From: Micrasema longulum
Taxonomy: Eukaryota; Arthropoda; Insecta; Trichoptera; Brachycentridae
Length of the DNA stretch: 64,000 bases
Assembly: GCA_022494885.1 (NCBI GenBank)
Contig: JAGVSM010001714.1
Span: 1 to 64,000, forward strand
Reading direction: 5' to 3'
Shown here: in pieces, positions 34,097 through 45,734 of the stretch
How positions within the stretch are numbered: the first letter of the stretch is position 1
Layout of the letters: each line of letters opens with the position of its first letter
Made by a program: the position numbers and the translations under genes
The notes under the pieces: model-generated
Told to the model about the DNA's origin: nothing
Seen by the model: only the letters and a program-made list of their open reading frames with translations
Database searches by the model: none

Positions 34097-34277
34097 CGGC
34101 GCGGTGTTGCAGTTAGTTATGCAACAAACTGTAAAACTGGCGTCGCAAGTTCAAAAAATCCAAGATTTTTTTCTCGTTTAGTCTGGGTATTGTAGTGTAT
34201 TTTTCATAACTTCCTTTAATATCCTCTCTTTTCCACATGCTGCTTTAAAATAAAGGCTTAACGGGTTAAAAAAAATC
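34097..34277 (+). mobile_element. SINE-4 copy (degenerate)
   Basis: The tRNA-like head ggcgcggtgttgcagttagt is followed by a decayed B-box region. The body has tagtctgggtattgtagtgt and the 3' end aggcttaacgggttaaaaaa, matching the minus-strand copy at 61110-61333. Confidence 0.6.
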
Positions 34278-34859
34278 ATATACGATTCTATCTGGATTGA
34301 GCAGCATTTTAGCAGAAGGTTTTTTTTAAATATTTTGTTGGAAATTAGAGCTTTTTAAACATTATAAAATTATTTTAATCGCGCAGAGCAGATATCATAC
34401 GCCGTCATTTAGAAATAAGTCCGTTCTGAAAAGGCCGAAACTGGCAATTGCATTAGTGCTAATCCCTTGCATTAAATCTGATGCATACTATGCAGTAATG
34501 CAGTTCAATGTTTCATTAAGAGTTCAATGGATTCGATGCAATGAAAATTACAAACAAGAGGTGTTCTAAAATAAATAAAAGAATTTCCGTTAATATTCGC
34601 TACTCAACACAAATTTCTTTAGGAGTTGGTGCTAGTATGCTGACATTAACCGCTTCCAAGTGCCACTTCACCGTATATTTAAAAAAAGCAATATTTTTTT
34701 GTCGTGCTTTTTTGAACTTTTTAGGTGGCAATTCATGATGCGATAGTCGAAATGATTTAAATAAAATAAATAGGTAATTAAATCAAATGTACACAACCGA
34801 ATACTTAATTTTTTTAACCTTATAACATTTTGTGTACGTCTAAACTTGACAGATGTTTC
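34278..34859. other. Unassigned AT-rich sequence
   Basis: Nothing recognised. Confidence 0.45.
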
Positions 34860-35090
34860 AAAGAGGACAAGGAACTTAAATATTCGAGAAAAAAATATAT
34901 GGAGACCTTAACATTTATGGGGCCTGGCATTGACTAATTTGAGTGATAAATTTACACACTGCCTGACTTTTTTTAAGAATCGGAAAAGTACGGATGTTTA
35001 AATATAAACGAAACTTTGTGTCCAGTGTAATAACAAATCATATTCTAATTGGTAGAGAACATTTTTAGAAGAGAATGTGACCGCCGTGTA
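34860..35090 (+). repeat. FB family copy 4 (very degenerate)
   Basis: Traces only: ggggcctggcattgactaat, atttacacactgcctgac, and an inverted part with gtacggatgtttaaatataa; then a second arm-like ggtagagaacatttttagaa. Confidence 0.4.
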
Positions 35091-35704
35091 AAATGTGATT
35101 TTTTGAGAAATCATTTTGGAAACTTTGCAGCATTCACAATTTTACTAATGTATTTAAAAAAAATATAAACGCTTCCATCCGTTAATTTTCCGGAAAACAT
35201 ATTTCCTTTTTTGCGGTTAATCTCATCGCTCTGTTTCGAAACATCAATCGTCAGTAAAATTCGTTTTCTTATGGGAATTTTGAGTGACATAAATTAGGCA
35301 AACATACGCAAAATGTGACGTCATAGTCAATGAACGGTTTGATCTGTAGAGTTTCCGATACTCGCTATTTTATAATACCCAAACACGATACCGTAAAAGA
35401 ACTTCTATGGTAAATGGTAATAAATATTTGTATAAAGGTACAAAGCACCGCCGTTCCTGCTACTTGTCAGAGGTAAAAAGTAACAAAGCTGATCGTCAAT
35501 AAGATCAAGACATTCTTCTTCAAACACAAGACATAACTTACGAGATGGAAATTGATTCACGATTTGAAAATTAGCAGATCTTCGCAAGTTTAAAAATCGT
35601 AATTTTGTTATGTCGATGTAATTGTTACATTTGTTCTCGCTCAATGTTTTGCTGAAATTTTTGTTTGTTTATATTTTATGGTATCTACACATTATGCTTT
35701 TATT
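35091..35704. other. Unassigned sequence
   Basis: A 79-codon minus frame (35405-35644) shows no motif. Confidence 0.4.
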
Positions 35705-35860
35705 TCTTTATTCTTCTTTTTCTTCTTCTTCTTCGTCATCGTTTAGATCTGTTGATCTGTTATGGCAGAAAGCTGCTACTTTTGGAAAGTTGAGATGCAA
35801 GTGTTTCTCCATCCTTTAGATGGTCTACCAAGAAGACGATGAACAGGTGGAATTTCCTTG
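35705..35860 (-). pseudogene. Probable LINE C-terminal end
   Basis: On the minus strand, LLGRPSKGWRN is a GRP--W box like those of RTE-like polyproteins; the 3' end runs into (aag)n (plus strand ttcttcttcttc at 35716-35733). Short, with a stop inside. Confidence 0.4.
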
Positions 35861-36189
35861 GCTGCAATATGAGGGTTCAGATTTAATTTGTTTCTTTTAA
35901 ACAAATAATACAAATCGGTTTAAGGAAGCATTAGTTGTGGGGTGATTATTATTTTTTTAACCGGCTGAATATTTATCAACGGACACAGTAAAAATGCAAC
36001 AAAAAAACGTAAATTAGAACAAAAAATAATAATTTACTAGCGAAGCCAAGGATGTAAGATGTAAGATATTACGTAGTTTCACACGACGTATATTTTGGTT
36101 GTTTGACGAATTGTGTCAACTTTACTCCAAAATAATTTAGATCGTGAAACGTATTCGCCATGCTAATCATTCTGGGCAAAAAACATTAA
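35861..36189. other. Unassigned sequence
   Basis: A direct doublet gatgtaagatgtaagat lies at about 36051-36067. No family is recognised. Confidence 0.4.
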
Positions 36190-36690
36190 ATGCCAAAATA
36201 TGGAAATATCACATACTAAGAATACCGGTAAAAATATATGAAATGGATTTCAAATCATTTATTGTCATTTCAAATTCAATATAGATATCGTGGAGAAATG
36301 TTTTCATATATAACTTTAAAAAATAAATTATAAAAAAAATTGTCACTACAAAAACGCGACATGTTTGGAAATTTAACTTTTTAAAATTAAATAAAAATTT
36401 TAATTAAAGTATTAAGGGTCTATAAAATATTGTGGAGTTAAATAAAAAAAAATGCTACTTGTCAGTGGCACAAAAAATATTTTTTAATTCATAATTTCGA
36501 ATTCCCGCAAAAACGGTCATTGCATTAGCCAAGGCCCTAATACGTCACGGTTCATGTTAATTTTCAACTTTGTTCCTAACCATTGGATTTTTTATAGAAC
36601 ATCGTCACGAATCTTGACGTCACAAGTCACAATTATTATTGCCTAACATGTCGCGTTTTTCAAGTGACATATTTATAATATTTTCTTTTT
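36190..36690. repeat. repA, two partial copies head-to-head
   Basis: 36190-36385 is minus-strand repA (3' half, with aaacatgtcgcgtttttgta read inward). 36400-36690 is plus-strand repA (5' half, with gaattcccgcaaaaacggtc, aatacgtcacggttcatgtt, aacatgtcgcgtttttcaag). The arrangement forms an inverted pair over the shared tgtcgcgttttt segment. Confidence 0.65.
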
Positions 36691-37111
36691 TAGACAAGAG
36701 ACAGTTAAATAAGACAGTGTGTCATGAAACGAAATGGGCGCTATATAATTGGGCAATGGTTATTATCCCTACGCTGAATATTGCAGACACAACATTACTT
36801 TAAACAGGCCGAGAATGCTTGTCTATGGTCAGTGTGTCTAAATAGATATTATATTACTACAAAGCACAAGATGAAAATTGGATTATGCTTTGGTTATTCT
36901 CACATTGTCCGGGTTTCAATGCAGTTAATGCACAGGGATTAGGATACGTCAGATGAATGATCGAGCAGATAATTCCACTGCAATAATATTTACAGGAACT
37001 CAACGTGGAATTCCACAAATAGATTCTCATTCATGACCAATAATAATTATGAATAATTCTTCGTAACGATTTTAAGACTTAACTTAGATTAAGTTTTAAT
37101 TGTGTAGTCAA
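36691..37111. other. Unassigned sequence
   Basis: No repeat or frame recognised. Confidence 0.4.
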
Positions 37112-37152
37112 TTGGACAACTGTTTCGCTTTATTAGGGCATTTTCAAACTAA
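37112..37152 (-). ncRNA. Hammerhead-like relic (solo)
   Basis: Minus strand: ttgaaaa, then tgccctaataaagc, then gaaacagttgtccaat. GAAA is intact and a GTC-type site follows; the first box is damaged (TTGAAAA for CUGANGA). Same plan as 808, 2398 and 60185. Confidence 0.4.
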
Positions 37153-37170
37153 TGCTTCATTAACAAGGTT

Positions 37171-37825
37171 TTCAGTTTGTCTGGATTCAACCCCCTAGAG
37201 AGCTGTAATTATTAACATATGAAAATAGAGATAAGACATTTAAGAGAAAGGAATATAGAAGTCTAGGCATCTATATGGTCTATGACCTGTCATTAGCTAG
37301 TTTAAGTGGCCACTTTTCACAGTGCGTAACATTTACCATTCAGCCTACATTTGAACATCTATATTTGTTCAAATCATCCATCCTTTGATGTTTGCAAAGT
37401 TAAAGAGCTGAAACTTTTATTGATGTGGGTGAGATCCATCTGATTTAAGTTTTTCACCTACATACTAGGGAACGCCAACGCCTGAAAATATTTTTCAATT
37501 TTTAAAGTTCTTCTTGCACCAGGTGGATCGACAATGTTTTGAGTTTGTCCTAATTTTTGTAGACAAGACTGGATTCAACCCTTGGATTTAATATGTTACA
37601 ACAGAGATGAAGAACATTTCAGTTTCAGCACGGTAAATTCACAAATATCAACAGATGGAAGAATTTAAGGAATACAGATGTTCAAATATAGGCAGAATAA
37701 TGAATGTTACACATAGTGTAAAGTGGCCACTTTAACTAGCCAATGACAGGTCATAAGTCCTGTAGATTGTAGATTCCTAGACTTCTATGTTCCCTACTCT
37801 AAAATGTTCTACATCTCTGTTGTCA
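37171..37825. repeat. FB family copy 5, direct unit plus inverted unit
   Basis: 37171-37562 is a plus unit (ggattcaaccccctagagag, gaagtctaggcatctatatg, cacctacatactagggaacg, caccaggtggatcgacaatg). A second 5' start follows at 37563-37623 (gactggattcaacccttgga). From 37640 to 37822 the sequence is an inverted unit (caaatataggcagaataatg, ctagccaatgacaggtcata, ctagacttctatgttccc). Confidence 0.7.
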
Positions 37826-38605
37826 TATGTTAATAATATTTTATTGTTTTCGTTTATAAAACATTCAAGGTTTCATTCGGTTGAAAATGCTCTAATGAGG
37901 CGACACAATTCGCGACCCCATAAGTACACTGTCATATGTCTAAATTTCACTGTTTTAAATTTTGAATGCGGTTCAACCACATTTTTTTTTCTTTTTTTGG
38001 AGAACATTAGCGTACGAGTATCTCTCCAATTTTTTTTTGAAGGAGCCTATTACAAAATTTAGTACTCTTTGAAACCAATATTTAAAAATATCGGGAATTA
38101 CTCTGCATTAATTGTGACGCCAAAGTGTTTTCTCCAATTCTAAGTCGAATGAGCAAATACCAAAAAAATACTGGGCTTTATAATGTCGATACACATTAAG
38201 CTAAGAGCAAAAGTTTGTTTTTGCTCTCCTGCAAAATGGCTAATTTAGACATACGACAACTTACTTCTGGGAATGGGAATTGTCTGATCAAAAAAAAAAA
38301 ACAGTATACTCAAGTTAGTCTTTGATGATATTACATGTATAATAATAAGCTTTGTTTTAATTACAAGAACAGTATTTTAAGGGGAAAAAACACTACTAAA
38401 AGTAATAAAAAAATATGAATTATGAAACACGCTCAAAGCATAAACAAAAAGTAAACATTTTGATAGTGGAAGTTAAAAAAAAAAAATAATTAAAGAAACA
38501 CCGTAGTAAAGCTTGTTGAGAAATATGATGTTGAAAGGGATATATTCCAGTAGAGAATGTTTTTTTTTTTCAAAAATCAAGAAATATTTACGTTAAAATG
38601 ACATA
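37826..38605. other. Unassigned AT-rich sequence
   Basis: A 91-codon frame starting at 37787 inside the FB end runs into it and has no motif. Nothing else is recognised. Confidence 0.4.
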
Positions 38606-38692
38606 TTTTATGTCAACCACGTCGCGAATCAAACCTGAGACCTCTTGCATGGTAAACAAACACGCAGACGGCTAAACCACGAACCAAAAATG
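38606..38692 (-). mobile_element. SINE-1 head fragment
   Basis: On the minus strand: accatgcaagaggtctcagg, gtttgattcgcgacgtggtt, with the A-box region decayed. Only the tRNA-like part remains. Confidence 0.6.
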
Positions 38693-39264
38693 CAACATAC
38701 TTACGTAAAAAGTTGTCAGTTCTTTGCAAATCCCAGTAACACATTCCGTGGAGATTTCTAATTTTGTATTTGTTGCTCTCAATTTCAACTTCTTTTAAAT
38801 TTGATTTGCTTACGAGTCCGTTCATGTTGTACAAAACCATTAATTACCGATCCTTGAGTCAAGCTTTGCTCACGTATCGTTCTGCAAATCCGCCGATATT
38901 CTCAACAGCAGAATTTGTTGCATTTTTTTGTTCAGGGCAAAGTGCCGCATGCCGCCTTGTAGGTTGGAACATCGGCCGAGATATATTGGGCGTTTGACAA
39001 AGGGGACTGGCAATAAATATCCTAATGAAGATGTCGCCACCCGCGTGATTTAGGAGATTTGAGTAAGGACAGAAGGGACTGAAGAGGAACCCGCCCACTG
39101 GAAACATCATTCTACAGAATAGGAGCCAGATTTTCCCAAATAATATTAAATATTTCATCAATTTTCTCATTAATCTTGGTAAAGCATGAATGAAATTAAT
39201 TCATAAGGCATATCAATGCGTAAAATTAGAAACCAAAATTCGACTGAATAAAATTATTAATTTT
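38693..39264. other. Unassigned; overlapping open frames without a family
   Basis: A 103-codon minus frame (38859-39170) begins MRKLMKYLILFGKIW, hydrophobic like a signal peptide, and a 77-codon plus frame overlaps it. Neither has a recognised domain, and at least one must be spurious. Sequence near 38940-39100 is less AT-rich than its neighbours. Confidence 0.3.
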
Positions 39265-39792
39265 TATTGGCTAAACTGGCAGTGCGCAATGGAGTTTTAG
39301 TCCCAACACTTATGTATGGAAGTGACACATGGAACTGGAAGAGGAAGGATGAAAGCCGAGTGAACGCGGTTGAAATGCGATCTCTTACGAATGTATGGGA
39401 AATATCAATGTATGACAGGGTTACGAATGATGAAATCAGGCGAGAGTGTAAATCTGAGGCAAGTATAATTGATAAGATGAAGAAAGGGTCTTTGAGATGG
39501 TTTAGTCACGTAGAACGAATGGACGACAAAATAATTGTAAAACAAGTATATATGGCGAAAATGAACGGTAACGTGAAACGAGGACGACTAAGGAAGACGT
39601 GGCATGATCAGATAAACCAAAATCTTGAGTCTGGTCATGTTAAAAGCGGACAGAACCGAAGGGCATGTATGACAAGATGTATGAATGTGGAAGAAGCTAG
39701 GAATGTATGCCAAGATTGACGTGTGTAGCGGTCAATTCTATCTGCTTACCCCTACGGAGAAATGGCGTGATATTAGTAGTAGTAGTAGTACA
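39265..39792 (+). pseudogene. RTE-like LINE, reverse-transcriptase C-terminal 150 residues
   Basis: The frame 39267-39719 is uninterrupted: VLVPTLMYGSDTW, ESRVNAVEMRSL, SLRWFSHVERM, KRGRLRKTW, then RRACMTRCMNVEEA. These are the tail of insect RTE-like non-LTR polyproteins (the family form is WFGHVERM and GRGRPR-T). After the stop, in-frame traces continue (SILSAYP at about 39735). The first Met is not a real start; the element is 5'-truncated at about 39265. It ends in a (tag)n tail at 39772-39790. Confidence 0.85.
39772..39790 (+). repeat. (TAG)n tail of the LINE
   Basis: Six tag units directly after the 3' UTR of the LINE at 39265. Confidence 0.8.
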
Positions 39793-40383
39793 TTTTTCAT
39801 TAAAGGATAATGCATACATTTATTCAGTGCAGAGACACAACTTATATTTACATAGCGAGGAATGACTATTAAAACACCCCAATGACTTATGAATTTGCCC
39901 CGAATCCAAAGAAAATCTGTGTTGCGGGGCGGGTTGTTAAGTTGTAATGCATACATAAACATACAAATATATGTACACCTACGTATTAACGTACGATGCG
40001 AGGATACGTATTTATTCACATGCACATATACAAATTATATTTATACATACATATTATATCATCGCCGCATAGGTTAAAGTCACATACCTAAAAACACACC
40101 ATTTTAAGAAATCGCAATTTAAAACCTCGGAGAACTTAGAAAAATCTAATTTTTGTGTTTAAGAAGTTTTATGGATAAATCACAATTCCTTCTTGTCATT
40201 TTTATAAATTCCACTGGTAACTTTTTCTTTCAGATATATTTGCAGATATGCAAAAGGTTTTGTAATGTGGGAAGGTGGCTAAATTTTGGTTGAGTGACTT
40301 TTTTGTTCATAATTTGAACAATGCAACCTAAAGACAGGAAGGAAATACATATATATGTAATTATATATATATTTTTTTAATGG
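39793..40383. other. Unassigned AT-rich sequence
   Basis: Tandem-like acatac/atatac units near 39950-40060; no family recognised. Confidence 0.45.
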
Positions 40384-40560
40384 AAAAAGAAATATTCGCG
40401 TTCTTATGATTTACTCAAATATTTCATTTTGAGGGCCATTTTCAACGAGTTGTAAATAACTCACTATTAGAAAATGGAATCAAGTTGGGGTAGAGTGGGA
40501 TTCGAACCACAGACCTTTGGTCTGTGAGTCCGAGATACTAGCCACAGAACCACAACCCGA
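40384..40560 (-). mobile_element. SINE-3 copy
   Basis: The clearest SINE-3. On the minus strand: tcgggttgtggttctgtggc, cggactcacagacc with B-box ggttcgaatccc, then ctctaccccaacttgattcc, gtgagttatttacaactcgt and the A-rich 3' part ending at the plus-strand left edge. Confidence 0.8.
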
Positions 40561-40695
40561 TTATTAAAAATAATTATAAAAAAATTGTGGTTAAAAACAC
40601 GTTCAGTGTTTTTTTTTAATTAGCGTGTTTTACTGTTTTATTACGCAAATATTTAAACACAAAAGTACTGTATTTAGGAAGAAAACTGTCATATT

Positions 40696-40932
40696 CATAT
40701 GGTGCATAGGGAACTGCATTGGTACACCAATCGCAGCGTATCTTGATAATTTTTGTTACATGAAGGTAAGATAATTAGTCTTACGCTTCAGGTACCAGTC
40801 CAGGGACTATAAAATATTCTAGTTTGAACACACCCTTTTAAATAAATATTTAATATCAACCTTATCGGGAATTGAATTCGAGACCTCTTGCATGGCGGGC
40901 GAACGCGTTGACCATTACATCATGAGGCCGAT
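40696..40932 (-). mobile_element. SINE-1 with 11-bp target duplication
   Basis: Minus-strand full-length copy: cggcctcatgatgtaatggt, gaggtctcgaattcaattcc, agtccctggactggtacctg and gcgattggtgtaccaatgca. Its flanks carry actgtcatatt at 40685-40695 and 40933-40943, so this is a retroposition event with a visible duplication. The terminal atg repeat is lost. Confidence 0.85.
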
Positions 40933-40943
40933 ACTGTCATATT

Positions 40944-42105
40944 TAAAAAATAAAAATAAAAATCTATCTAAACTGTCGATAAATTCAATAAACCTGTGAT
41001 TTAAGCTTGTCGAGATTGTATCAAAACGCACACCACTATTAACTAACAACAAATAATTTCGTTTTTGTTTTAAACTTTTTTATAAATAAGTAAACTTGGT
41101 AACCTTTTTTACGTTTTGAATGGCATATTCAACTCAAAACTGACTTGTTTAGGGTGACTTTTGCCTGAACGGCGACGATATTTTCACTCATGGTTTTTAT
41201 GTACACGTATAATTTGGCAGCTCCATATTACTTTCATTAGTTATTTCAAATTTTATTACAGTGATCCATATTATCATATATAGAAGAAGAAAAAATGTAT
41301 TTAAGAGACATGTGAACAAAAAAAAAATAACAACACAGTTCTCTTTAAGTTATCCTAGTTAAGAGAAGACTTCAATAAATTTTATAAAATATTTCTTATC
41401 TTAAAAAATATATACCTACATGTAAATAACGTTTCTAATATTTTTTACCACTGAAACAATTTGCGATTTCCCTTCATGTTATCTATTACAATACTAAGAT
41501 ATAAAATTTTATCTGGTTATATATTTTATTATTGTATATTATCCATTACGAAAGTATGATTAAAGCTACATTTACATCTGGCAGATATTATTATAATAAT
41601 TTAAAGAAATATTAGGTATAACAATTTTAAAAAAATTGCAATTACAGTGAATCACATTTAAAATAGTAAAATGTATTCTTATTTTGTATGTAAAAAGAAC
41701 TTACTAATGGTCATTTTATCCTTCGATAAATTAATATCGTTTGAGTTTCTAGATCATTGATTTATTGAATGTTTCATTTCCTACTGATTTCGATGTGTAA
41801 CAAAGATTTTTCTGACCCACATTGTGATTTGTGTCTGAAAAACAGAAAATCATAAATATACATTAGAAGATAGTCAATTTATTCTGAGCTCAAGAGATCA
41901 ATGAAAATATGAGATCTAATTCCTGTTTTTTCTGAGAAACAAATATTTTATATCAATAATACGGCAGGCGTGATTGATGACGGTGACAATTGGGTAAAAT
42001 AATATATATTTAAAATATTAGATGGGTAGATTCTAATAATTTACATGTCAAAAGAAAACATATTAGAAATCTAAATTTAAATACAAGCTATTTCTAAGTT
42101 TTGTC
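40944..42105. other. Unassigned AT-rich sequence
   Basis: More than 1.1 kb without an open frame above 60 codons or a family match. Confidence 0.45.
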
Positions 42106-42724
42106 CCGCCTCGTGGTAAAGTGGTCAGGATGTTTGCTTACCATGCAAGAGGTAACGGGTGTTAACGAAAAGGCGGACCGTAAATGAAAATCGAATTTCA
42201 TTCAGTTTTGTGATTGGGAAATATTTGAGAAAGGATAGGAACATGGAATGGATAGCAACCTTTAATATAATCTGAATGTTCTTCAATTTCTGGCACTGGA
42301 TGACAAAATGAACTATTACATGTAACAATGTTTTCAACGACGTGCGACGAATCCAACCACTTTTTTTCCGATTTTATATAAAGTTAAAAATGTTGTTTGG
42401 TTTTGTTCTAAATCCGAATCTTCTAATTTTGAATGTCTTCTATCTTGATGTTAGGTAGGTACCATAAGGATGGGTCAAAGGAAGGATGGGAACGAAAGGT
42501 AATCGGCCAGGAATAGTATCGATAAATGCTGTTATTTACTTAACAACGGGTTCGATTCCCGCTATGGTTGATATGAAATAGTTATTTTACAAGGTGTTTT
42601 TACACTAGTTATCATAGTCCCTGGGCTGGCAACTTAAGCGAAGGACTGATCATCTTGTCATGCATCGGTGCATTGATGCTGTGCCCTATGCACCATTGGG
42701 CGTGAAAAGGGAATGATGATGATT
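42106..42724 (+). mobile_element. SINE-1 copy split by a small DNA element
   Basis: The head at 42106-42160 (cgcctcgtggtaaagtggtc, ccatgcaagaggtaacgggt) and body at 42545-42724 (gggttcgattcccgctatgg, caaggtgtttttacactagt, then the tail gggaatgatgatgatt) join cleanly if 42161-42544 and one aacgggt are removed. Confidence 0.8.
42161..42544. mobile_element. 384-bp insert in SINE-1, probable MITE
   Basis: It is flanked by a 7-bp duplication, aacgggt, at 42154-42160 and 42545-42551. It begins gttaacg and ends cttaac, so the outermost 5 bp (GTTAA/TTAAC) are inverted. There is no A tail and no tRNA-like head, so it is not a SINE. A 70-codon minus frame at 42125-42337 crosses the boundary and is not real. 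Superfamily unknown; no second copy seen in the window. Confidence 0.6.
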
Positions 42725-42907
42725 CCTTATTATATAACTTTAGCCTGTGGGAAAAAATTGTTGATTTTAGGTTAAGTTTTGCTGAAGTATTCCTGAATGT
42801 ATATTTTCTATTCGCACAATAACAGTACAATTCTTTAAAATATTTTTGTGGCTTTCAAAGCAAAAACGGCAATTTTTATTGTAATTTGTAATTAAAATGC
42901 CATTGCC

Positions 42908-43028
42908 ATGCCAGGGACTATGAAATATTCTAGTGTAAAAACACCTTTTAAAATACTTCTCAACCATGTCGGGAATTTAACCCGAGGCCTTTTGTATGGA
43001 AGGCAAACGCGCTGACCACTACACCGAT
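42908..43028 (-). mobile_element. SINE-1 copy, 3'-truncated
   Basis: On the minus strand: atcggtgtagtggtcagcgc (A box), aggcctcgggttaaattccc (B box region), ggtgtttttacactagaata and catagtccctggcatggc, then broken. Confidence 0.75.
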
Positions 43029-43154
43029 ATAAATTTAAACATATACTTAAAGTTTTAAAACGAAACTTTAATGGCGCTTTTCGATCAAAGAGTTTTTATT
43101 TAATTCCGGCCCCAATAATTCCTCATTATGTTACAGCAAATTTGTTAACAATGC

Positions 43155-43415
43155 ATTCTCCTTATTTGTTTTCTTATTTTTTCCGTCGATTGAACTAAAA
43201 CAGAAGGAGATGACAAAAATGCTAATTTTTGTCTACTTGACATTCCATTTGGGCTTGTAATCAAATAAATTAATATTACATATAATTCAAAAACAAACAC
43301 AATGTTTTGTACGACAGAAAATTTTCTTACGAATGACTTAGGTATAACCTTTATAATTTTGTTTTACTTCTGGTGCAGATTTTTGAATATGGGAAAAAAC
43401 GGACACACTTGTCAT
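43155..43415 (+). repeat. repC copy 2
   Basis: gaactaaaacagaaggagat, ttttgtctacttgacattcc, tgttttgtacgacagaaaat and cgaatgac match 28203-28455. Confidence 0.6.
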
Positions 43416-44308
43416 GGCTTTAGTTCGTTTTTGTTCAACAGATTTAAACAAAAATCTGCAGAAATAGAGCTTTAATTTTTTTTTATAAAATAGGTATAAA
43501 TTATGACCACAACTGAATACAAAATTCTTTAAAAACCCCTTAAATAATTTGAAAAAAAAATTACGTTCATTTGAATTTTATAGAACTCCAGTACAATAAA
43601 TTCAATTTCATTAAAAATGGTATGTTTGACAAAAACGAACTTAAGCGACGTTATGTTAACACCCAATACAAATCATATGTATGAACAAAAATAAAATCAA
43701 TAAAAAAAAAATATTTTGAAAGTTCTCCGTAGATCGTGAAAACCAATTTTAACAACGCGCATTTTTTGCTTTATACATTTTTAACGTTAGAAAGTAAAAT
43801 TTGTCTATTGATACGATCTTTTCATAAAATATTCCAGAATTCTATAACTGTTTCGAATTCTATCTGTCAACCCTTCAAGATTGAGAGCCAAATATTAAAT
43901 AGTACATTCCAGAACGGTATTTGTTTATTAGTGACAGGTTGGTCGTATAGAATTAGACCAATGGCCGACCTTACTACGTATTATATGTGTTTGTACTTCC
44001 AGCCCGTCAACGCTTTTAAATCGAGAAGATGGATTCGCTTTGAATAATTCAAAGTTGTATTTGTGGAATGTCATCCGTCATCTAAACTCAAAGGATTTTC
44101 CTGCGAGTCCCGGTTGGCATAGCTATAATATTCCTATTATAAAGTGATATTTTGCCGCTTTTATATTACTGTACTGATAAGCGATCTTAATATTACACAT
44201 TTCACGAGCAGTTTTGTCGGATGATGAATCGATCGTGCGCGGTGGGAGATTAGATCTACTGGGGAATACAAAATTTAATACCTACTAAATAAGAATGGAA
44301 ATATTTTT
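43416..44308. other. Unassigned sequence
   Basis: A 103-codon plus frame (43736-44047) has no recognised motif. GC rises slightly at 43900-44250. Confidence 0.4.
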
Positions 44309-44670
44309 GTTGCAAGAGAGAGGGAAAACAGTTTTGAGATGGGAATATGGAAGTCTAGGCATTTACAGGGCTTATGACTTATAAATGGTTGGTTTTAGGG
44401 GCCTCTCTACACTCTGTGTAACATTTACCATTCTGCCGACGTTCATGTTGATGATGACAAAATGTTACACAGCATTTAAAGTGGCCACTTAAACCAGTCA
44501 TTGACAGGTCATTAGCACTGTAAATGCCTAGACTTCCATATTGCGTCCTTCAAAATGTTTTCCCCCACTGTTACAACAAAATTAGATGTAAATAGTTATA
44601 ATTATTCTAATAGTTAGTTAAGGAGGAAATCCAACCAGTCTACAAACATTCGGACATGCTCTGAATATTG
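44309..44670. repeat. FB family copy 6, compact inverted repeat
   Basis: The left arm 44309-44435 (ggaagtctaggcatttacag, ctctgtgtaacatttaccat) and right arm 44461-44577 (aaatgttacacagcatttaa, ctgtaaatgcctagacttcc) are inverted around a 25-bp centre. The internal FB body is missing. The outer tail has ggaggaaatccaaccagtct. Confidence 0.75.
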
Positions 44671-44771
44671 TTAAAAATGGAAATGTCTGCTGCTTTGAAA
44701 GCATTTCAACTGAATGAATTTATAAAAAAAAACGTAAAATAAAGATGGATGTTAATTTATTTCATAGCATT

Positions 44772-45112
44772 TACAGTTTGTCAAAAATCTTGTAGACAAG
44801 GACTGGATTTCACCTCCTGGGGGAGTTGTGAAGGCTAAAATATTATAACAGAAATGAAGAAATTTATGAGAAGGTAATATGGAAGTCTAGACATTATCAT
44901 TAACTGGTTGAGGGGGCCACTTTACACACTGAGTTATCTTACCCATTCTGCCTATGTTTGAACATCCATATTATTTGTTCAATTCTTTCCCATTAAATTT
45001 TCAGATGATTACCGTTTTTTTTTTCATTCACGTATTACAACAGAGGTGATGAACAGGTGTTTAAATGTGAAGATAATGGCGAATGCTACACAGTGGGTAA
45101 AGTGATGTTCAC
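44772..45112 (+). repeat. FB family copy 7
   Basis: Plus unit 44772-45010 (gacaaggactggatttcacc, ggtaatatggaagtctagac, gccactttacacactgagtt) and an inverted stub at 45034-45112 (aatgctacacagtgggtaaa). Confidence 0.6.
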
Positions 45113-45417
45113 AAAAGCCTATTCAAATAAATATGTCCGAGTGTTGGTTGAAATATTTAAAGAAAAATAGGTACTGGTTTTGGGCCCCTTTCATTTCGAG
45201 CCTTTTTTTTAGTTTGAAATAAAACTAAAGGATAACAAGTATCGCTCTAGAGTTGCTGCTATTGCACATTAATCCCCATTTAAGTTCACGACACGCTACA
45301 AACGCGACTTTATGGCGTCCCGAGACTCTCAGTAAAGTAAACACGGAGAAACGCGGAGATGTCTCGTCAAATAAAGACACCTTCTAAATCATAAATATCA
45401 TTTATGTAGGTAATAAG
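45113..45417. other. Unassigned sequence
   Basis: Nothing recognised between the FB copy and the SINE. Confidence 0.4.
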
Positions 45418-45672
45418 TCGGCCTCGTTGTGTAGTGGTCAGCGCATTTGTCTAACATGCAAGAGGTGTCGGGTTCAATTCGCGACATGGTTGATATGAAA
45501 TATTTATTTAAAAAGTCGTTTTTACAATAGAATATTTCATAGTCTCTGGACTGGCACCTGAAGCGTAAGACTGACCACCTTACCTTCATGTAACAAAAAA
45601 ATTAATTAATATACGCTGCAATTGGTTAACCAATGCAGTGCCCTATGCACCATAAGGTGCGGAGAGGGAATA
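45418..45672 (+). mobile_element. SINE-1, full-length copy
   Basis: gtcggcctcgttgtgtagtg, aagaggtgtcgggttcaatt, gtctctggactggcacctga, cgctgcaattggttaaccaa and the 3' end accataaggtgcgg. It lies directly 5' of the LINE fragment that begins near 45735. Confidence 0.8.
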
Positions 45673-45734
45673 AATATATTCTCATATTCTCCAAAGCAGA
45701 AAAGATACTGAATCATTGTTGACAGAAAACATAA

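Noticed and set aside
38859..39170. 103-codon minus frame with a signal-peptide-like start
   Set aside because: No family recognised; a plus frame overlaps it and no other gene structure supports it.
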